Shown: positions 58,423 through 64,000 of the stretch, one piece after another | How the letters are laid out: each line of letters opens with the position of its first letter | Numbering within the stretch: position 1 is the first letter of the stretch | Assembly (NCBI GenBank): GCA_034766995.1 | Contig: CM068322.1 | Span: 34,977,439 to 35,041,438 of the forward strand | Reading direction: 5' to 3' | Origin: Acanthacorydalis orientalis | Taxonomy: Eukaryota; Arthropoda; Insecta; Megaloptera; Corydalidae | DNA length: 64,000 nucleotides | Position numbers and translations under genes: made by a program | The notes under the pieces: generated by a model | Database searches by the model: none | Told to the model about the DNA's origin: nothing | Seen by the model: only the letters and a program-made list of their open reading frames with translations

Positions 58423-58921
58423 TTAGATGTAAAAATTAATAGCAAAACTTTAAACGGAGTCAATCATAAGACTGTTTTAAATTAAAATATTTTCTCATCG
58501 TTTTGGGATTTGGGAAGTGCCAACTTTAACATTTAAAAACACAATACGTCTTAGCCAATCAGTTGGCATAACCACACAAAACAGTAGTGGACACGATGGC
58601 GTTCGAAAAGCACCATACTTTTCGCATTCCAGTTGAAAAAAATGACACCGAAACCTCGGGAATGGTTCGTTCAGCTTGAAAAGTGTGTTGTTTGACGCAT
58701 AAAACATTCAAAATAATGTTAAGACAGTGAAAAAGGTCCAAAAATACACAGGATTTCATCGACTCGAACCCAACATCTTTTTTTCGACATGGGAATCGAC
58801 AAATGGAGCAAAGTTATACAAACTAATGAGAGATATTACGAGGATTGAAATGTATTCCATTTTTTTGTAAATAAACATTGATTTTCTATAAGAAAGGCAC
58901 ACAATTAATTGACACACCTAA
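58423..58921 (-). mobile_element. Family A mariner-type MITE, complete copy
   Basis: Both terminal repeats are present, TTAGATGTAAAAATTAATAG at the left and, reverse-complemented, TTAGGTGTGTCAATTAATTG at the right, with TA on each side (58421-58422, 58922-58923). Length 499 bp agrees with the copy at 17161-17652. On its plus orientation (minus strand of the window) it carries a frame giving FFQLECEKYGAFRTPSCPLL, which is also readable in the copy at 52230 (FQLEFEKYAGAFRTPSCSLR). Confidence 0.85.
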
Positions 58922-59712
58922 TACTATAAGAGGTCTATTTACAAAAAAAATCTTCAAATTTGTCTGTGCCTTACCGTTCTGTCGACGATGGCACAAACAT
59001 CAATCAAAAATGGTTAACGCATTTATACAACATTTTTGATCAGAAAAATGATTTACAGTTCGTGGAATCGAAACAGAATTCATTTTTGAACGCGAATTCA
59101 GCTACAGTATCAAAACTGTAAAGTGAAGTTTTTAAATGACTTTCAAAACCATCACTTTTTAACACGGTCTGTTTTTCAGAGAATATTCCAACGGTATAAA
59201 TAAATTATAGTCAAACGAAACAAGAACGAAGTACTCTGAGAATAATAACATTGCTTCACATGTGAAAAAACAACAAACAAAAATCACTAATAAACAATTA
59301 CTGGATATCGTTGGACAAAAAAATCGTTGTAGTGAAAAAATCATTCATGAAACTGGATTTGACCAGCCTCAAAAATATTTTGTAATAAATTAATCGTTTT
59401 CAAGAACAGAACCATTTTCGACTATGAAACTTTTACAATTTTTTAAATACGTCCACAAACGTTTCCCCGGACACTATTTAAAACACCCAAAACCGTATAA
59501 AACATTGTCAATATTTTACTAGAAAATAATAACAAAATATATATAGAAATGATAAATGAATCTAAACAGATTATATTGAACAGCATTTTATTCTATTTAA
59601 AGACAATATTGCACGCTTGTCTAACGTCTAAAGGTGCACACAATTATCTAAATGAACACTGAATGAACACGATTTGAATTCAATCCTTCGACCTATTGGC
59701 TATTAAACTGAT
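58733..59712 (+). repeat. 1-kb dispersed duplication, copy 2
   Basis: Same orientation as copy 1 (43297-44322), 15.4 kb away. Here the first 190 bp are the end of a complete Family A element, so copy 2 keeps the ancestral arrangement and copy 1 carries a cut-off version. It also contains the Family B arm (59000-59125). Confidence 0.85.
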
Positions 59713-59719
59713 GAGCTAA

Positions 59720-59828
59720 TCTTTGGATTACGAGCATCCCTTATCGATCGCTCTACGTCCACAAAAGACTAATACGTTAAGAGAAGCAACATAAGTGTAC
59801 ACACACACATACACACACACGAACAAAT

Positions 59829-59898
<70 letters not shown>

Positions 59899-60780
59899 TT
59901 AATATGAATTGAAAAAAGTATAATTGTAAATTTAACACGAAATAATTTTGAAACTTATATAAACTTATATTTTACGAATAGTTTCTTTGCTCTAACTGTA
60001 TTCTTCCTTTTAGATCCTCCGAGTATCTGTTCTCTTCTGCTAATTTTGACACGTTTGCAATCGTCACGTAGATATTAGATAGTTTAATTTTATCTGAAGA
60101 CGGTGTACTTGGAGAACAGACACTAAGATGATTTAAAAAGTGGAAGACTAACAAGACAAGGCGCGTTAAAAACATCACAGATGCAAAAACACAATCACAA
60201 TTTCAATAATATTTTCAGTCAGTGCACAAATATCGACCAGCCGGTACGAAAAATCGTTTTTAATTAAAATTTAAACTAATTGTAACGATGTGTTCGTCTG
60301 GAAAAAATATTCATAGAAAAACAAATGCGAGGAATAAACGTAAAAATGAATTCAAAAAAGTAGTACATAATTATTTCATTTTGAAATTAGTCATTGTATA
60401 ATGCATGGATGGGACAAGAGAAATGTCAATAAAGTCGCAATGAATTTTAACTTAAAGGTTTTATGATTAGAGTTATTAATGGAGTTTGCTATATAAATCC
60501 ATAGAAGACAAACGAACCGAAGACTACAGGAGTGACAGAAGGTCATGGCCTCATACCCGACCTGTAGGATTGTGTTATTAAACTAAAGACAGGCCACATA
60601 TATCTTTTTAGGATTGAAACATCTTTCTGGATTTTTATTGTCTTTCATTAATTTTATATTTCAACCCAGTACTTTGGAATATGTCGATTTTTATCAAATT
60701 TTATTCATATATCTCGAGGACCAAATTGAGAAATAGAAGGAAAGATATGAAGAGAGTTCTACTATATTTCACTGCATGTG
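59720..60780. other. AT-rich spacer, nothing recognised
   Basis: Apart from the TA tract at 59841-59894 no repeat or gene was recognised; a minus frame of 68 codons near 59972-60178 has no recognisable content. Confidence 0.4.
59841..59894. repeat. (TA)n microsatellite, 54 bp, with CA/CATA leader
   Basis: acacacac and acatacatac precede it. Confidence 0.97.
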
Positions 60781-60784
60781 TCTT

Positions 60785-61560
60785 TCAGTAAGGAGTGACA
60801 CATAAGCACCGGTCGCTGATTGAAAGTTGAAGGTCTGAAACACACACACACACACAGCGTACAAATTCAACTTCGAAGTGTGATTTATCCGGTCTTCGTC
60901 GGCCTTCGTCCACGATCAGAACGAGATCGCAATCAAAACACTTGTCCGTCGAGGTCGTCAATCTCGGTGCATGTTTCACTTTTGTCGGCGTTCGCCTCGG
61001 CCGATCGTGTCTTATAATTATGTGCATCGTGCAGTACGGTGGTGCGGGTGGGCAGCTTGGTTCGCGCATGGTTGATTTACGAGTCGGCTCTTCTCGTCCG
61101 ACGCGCCCGCCTCCCCCGCACGCCGGTTCGAAACAGTCGTATTACGTTGCAGGTGCATGAACTGTATTGGTCGAGCACATAACGCACATTCGTCCGACGA
61201 GGGCGATGCCGCTCACGTTGAGAAAATTACTATGGGAAGAACCCGAACGGTCCGCGCTATTGGAACGGATCGGAATCGTAGACCAGAGAGGCTCTCGCGC
61301 GGCGAACGCACGCCGGCAGTATCAGTAACGGCCGAGTTCTGATCGAACGATCGCATCGGATATTTTAATTTCAGGCGTTCGACTGATCTTCCGTCGACGT
61401 GACGTCTCGGGCACGGCACGTTCGAGTACGTACGTACGTGGAGGTCGCGGGTTCGACAAGTTTGCGATTTGGAAACGTGTGCGTGTGCACTTCGTTTCAA
61501 TCGTCTGGCCCGAACAATTCACGTTTTACGGAGTACAGAGCCGCGAAAATGAGACGGAAC
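60785..61560. other. GC-rich island
   Basis: The longest GC-rich, CpG-rich, repeat-free block of the window, with (CA)n at 60840-60856 and a palindromic gagtacgtacgtacgtggag (61423-61442). Many overlapping frames of 60-95 codons exist on both strands, none with a recognisable domain. A splice-like string tattacgttgcag, then gtgcatgaac, occurs at 61140-61160. Promoter or first exon of a host gene is possible but unproven. Confidence 0.35.
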
Positions 61561-61574
61561 GACGATTATTCGAA

Positions 61575-61775
61575 CTGATTTATGACATGAAGAATTCACT
61601 TTCACGAATCGATTCCTTTTTCGCGCCGCGAACCGTACGAAAATATGTATGTGAATCGTCAAAATGTTCAATAAATCGTTGCTGTAACGATTTATTGAAC
61701 ATTCTTGTGGTCTGCAAAACGAAAACAATTCATTCGCGACGGTGGGTTTAGACACAGTGCTAGAACTACATTGTG
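61575..61775. repeat. Family B foldback element, short hairpin form
   Basis: It keeps both outer arms (gaattcactttcacgaatcg, ccgcgaaccgtacgaaaat; tggtctgcaaaacgaaaaca, attcattcgcgacggtgggt, ttagacacagtgctagaact). The centre is deleted so that AATGTTCAATAAATCGTT (61663-61680) and its exact reverse complement (61686-61703) are only 5 nt apart. Confidence 0.75.
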
Positions 61776-61938
61776 GAGAAGAATTCTGACGATCTAAAAT
61801 CGAATAGAGAAGAGAACATTCTTATTAAGGAACGATCTTTCGTTCGAGGAAAAATAATCGATTAATTATTACACTCTTTAAACACACGATTAAATATTTC
61901 TAAAATTATATGAATTCTATAAACTATATGAAAACTAA

Positions 61939-61941
<3 letters not shown>

Positions 61942-61990
<49 letters not shown>
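61942..61990. repeat. (TA)n microsatellite, 49 bp
   Basis: Pure TA dinucleotides. Confidence 0.97.
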
Positions 61991-61994
<4 letters not shown>

Positions 61995-62681
61995 CTCTCT
62001 CCCCCAAAACGAATACACGAACTGAATTACTCTTCAAACCGTCCTGGTATAACTTTCTTTTTTCAGTTCGAAGAAATGAGTTAGTTAGAAGATTTTTGCT
62101 TTAACAAAGATCTAAAGAAAACATTTATGAAACCATTCGATTATTCTAAACCTTACCCAATACGTTTTTACTGCGACAGCTACATTATTACTATATTAAA
62201 CCGGTCTTCTGCTTAGACACACTTCAAGAAAAAGCATCTATTTCAATCATCAATGAAATATTTATAAAAACAGTCAGCTGTTATATTTATGACAAAATTC
62301 AATAAAAATAAACTACCAATCAGTGTTTAAACTATAACACCGTCTCACTGACGATCGATTTCAAACAATTCTCGAAAATAACGAATACGTCCGTACAGAG
62401 ATTTACGTTTAGAGGATCTCACGGATTTCTCCTCGTTTAGATCGACCGAATCGATAGGCCTATAAGGAGAGACTTGCATCTTAAATCAACAGCGCGGCGA
62501 GTCTTCCTGTCTGATTTCTCTTCACTGTCGGATCACTAATAGGTTAAAAAACCGAACTAATGAAATTCACAAAAGAGAACGGGCTTGTGTGTGGCTGCGT
62601 TTTATTTTCGAACATTTTAAACTTATTTAGAACCATAAAAAAGTTATTAAATTCTCTGTGCTCGATGCAGTCGATACGGAA

Positions 62682-62686
<5 letters not shown>

Positions 62687-62712
<26 letters not shown>
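62687..62712. repeat. (TA)n microsatellite, 26 bp
   Basis: Pure TA dinucleotides. Confidence 0.93.
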
Positions 62713-63101
62713 GGCGATGTTAGCTTATATATAAATAAAGTAACTTATATAAAAAAAGTAAATTCTCGTATGTCAACCGCATGTTCTTTTAAAAGTTACA
62801 TCGAGTTTGCGTTGTTATATGTCTACAAGGAACACACCCACATCGGGTTATTAACTGGAGCCGATTTAATGAAAGACTACGTTTTCTGAAACGCACGGGT
62901 TTTGTGTACACGTGTGCGTGTGTGTGTATGTCGGAGAGAGAGATCGAGACGATGAGTTCTGTGTGAAAGAGATGAGGGAAGAAAGAAGAATACACCTTAT
63001 TGGTTCGCACACAACAGTAATTAAAAGAGGGAATTAGCTTTTAATTATAAAAAAATAACCCTGGCCGGCGGCGTACGGAGGGAAACTAATAAAGAAGACC
63101 T

Positions 63102-63139
63102 TGCGGTTGAGCCTTGGGTGGATCAATTTCGCGTGGGAA
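63102..63139. promoter_or_regulatory. Runx-type and Su(H)-type motif pair
   Basis: TGCGGTT at 63102-63108 matches the Runt/Runx core and CGTGGGAA at 63132-63139 matches the Suppressor of Hairless consensus. Both are short, so chance occurrence is possible. Confidence 0.2.
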
Positions 63140-63189
63140 GTTATTTAATCTAATATATTGCGTTTACTTTTATTTCATTTTCGCCAATG

Positions 63190-63241
<52 letters not shown>
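63190..63241. repeat. (TA)n microsatellite, 52 bp
   Basis: Pure TA dinucleotides. Confidence 0.97.
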
Positions 63242-63242
<1 letters not shown>

Positions 63243-63392
63243 CTACAGTCTGCCTCTGTGTGTGTGTATGTTTTTTCGACCGGTGTACTATAATTGAAAT
63301 TACATTTATCAGCACGATATTCAACGTTTAATTAGTTTTGATGCATGTGACGTGTGCATTGTTATGATAAATAAATGAGTTTTTTTCTTTTC

Positions 63393-63407
63393 TTTTTTTT
63401 AAAAAAA
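63393..63407. repeat. T8A7 palindromic homopolymer junction
   Basis: T run passing directly into an A run after a T/C-rich stretch. Confidence 0.88.
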
Positions 63408-63640
63408 CAACATTTATATCGCCTGATAAATAATATTAACGAACGATTCCTTTCGCAATTAATTCAATGCATGTGTGTGTATCCGTTTGACGTTCACCGT
63501 GCGGATTTTTAAAACACTGTTCATTGTGGGAATTGCGGAATCAAAAAAAAATGTTTTATCACGAACGACAATGATTGTAATCACAGAGTTCGGGTTCGAA
63601 CTCTGAGCTAAGACATGTTCTATTCTGGAACAGGACAATT

Positions 63641-63735
63641 ACCCCCTGGACAAAAACCGACGTGTAAAAAAAACGCCGGATATTAACCTCCCGTGTAAAA
63701 ACCCACTGGACATTAATCCGCTGTGTAAGAATAGT
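63641..63735. repeat. Short tandem repeat, three ~30-bp units
   Basis: Units: cctggacaaaaaccgacgtg-taaaaaaaacg; ccggatattaacctcccgtg-taaaaaccc; actggacattaatccgctgt-gtaagaatag. The shared core is (c)ctggayattaa...cygtgtaa. A fourth, weaker start may follow at 63765 (gatggatattaaaattt). Confidence 0.6.
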
Positions 63736-63929
63736 TTTTAAAAAAATTTCATCGACACAACAAACGATGGATATTAAAATTTATTTGATGAAATAAATGT
63801 TTTAAAGTAAATTTGTCAAAATCAAAATTGTGACAGAAAATCATTTGACACGACAAAATATGGATACAAATTTAAAATTATACTAACAGCTAGATAGAGA
63901 GTGGGAGAAAAATAATTTATTTTTTTTAT

Positions 63930-64000
63930 ATTTTAACACGCTGAAGATAACAGCATGTCCATCGAAATGCAAATGAACGAGAATCAAAAATGAAGAATAA
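63930..64000 (-). repeat. Family B fragment at the window edge
   Basis: acgctgaagataacagcatg, tccatcgaaatgcaaatgaa and cgagaatcaaaaatgaagaa are the centre and inner right arm; the rest lies beyond the window. Confidence 0.5.

Larger units (their letters stand above)
61780..63180. other. AT-rich spacer with moderate GC patches
   Basis: Two TA tracts lie here. A frame of 109 codons at 62560-62889 runs through a TA tract (as Tyr-Ile repeats) and has no recognisable content. Near 63102-63139 a Runx-type TGCGGTT and a Su(H)-type CGTGGGAA lie 24 bp apart. Confidence 0.35.

Noticed and set aside
63588..63612. tRNA-like T-arm (gttcgaac in gagttcgggttcgaactc)
   Set aside because: The sequence is simply a palindrome. 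No D-arm, anticodon arm or acceptor stem can be formed with the upstream 60 bases.

Overview
This window looks like AT-rich, non-coding DNA from an animal nuclear genome, most probably an insect. The reasons are: no long open reading frame; stop-rich frames throughout; more than thirty long (TA)n microsatellites; and decayed transposons of mariner, Tc1-like (IS630-type) and piggyBac families, which are typical of arthropod genomes. An AT-rich hemipteran is my guess; the order cannot be fixed from this sequence. I see no bacterial or viral gene organisation, no rRNA, no convincing tRNA and no CRISPR array. No host protein-coding gene can be supported; one very weak 15-nt microexon candidate is noted near 34.6 kb.

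Layout. 0-12 kb: AT-rich spacer with foldback repeats, a mariner C-terminal relic (3.4-3.7 kb), a GC-rich block (6.06-6.42 kb), a 0.33-kb direct repeat pair (8.4 and 9.9 kb). 12-24 kb: a TA-flanked MITE (12.0 kb), a compact regulatory-looking cluster (14.4-14.55 kb), a full mariner-type MITE (17.2-17.7 kb), a Tc1/mariner transposase fossil with both ends (20.7-21.9 kb) and an IS630-type N-terminal fossil (23.4-23.8 kb). 24-38 kb: a minus-strand mariner N-terminal fossil (25.6-25.95 kb), a MITE with another MITE nested in it (26.1-26.7 kb), an almost complete dead mariner (28.54-29.77 kb), several GC-rich islands, a 270-bp MITE (33.3 kb), and the 5' half of a piggyBac-like element (36.9-37.7 kb). 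38-52 kb: mostly AT-rich with foldback repeats, a 103-bp TTAA-flanked piggyBac-type MITE (43.1 kb), the first copy of a 1-kb duplication (43.3-44.3 kb) and a second piggyBac-like terminal-repeat element (47.0-47.2 kb). 52-64 kb: a MITE interrupted by a TA-bounded insert (52.2-53.0 kb), the best full-length foldback elements (55.5 and 57.0 kb), a complete MITE fused to the second copy of the 1-kb duplication (58.4-59.7 kb), and GC-rich islands (54.3-54.6, 60.8-61.6 kb).

Two dispersed families dominate. Family A is a ~495-bp MITE with TTAGGTGT... termini and TA target duplications (non-autonomous, mariner-type). Family B is a ~300-bp foldback element whose two arms are inverted copies of each other, with the motif ATGTTCAATAATTGATTAT in each arm; more than twenty copies or half-copies are recognisable. 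The GC-rich islands and clusters of recognisable factor-binding motifs suggest that the window may be intronic or intergenic DNA of a developmentally regulated locus, but that is inference. All coordinates of repeats without clean ends are approximate (about 10-30 bp).
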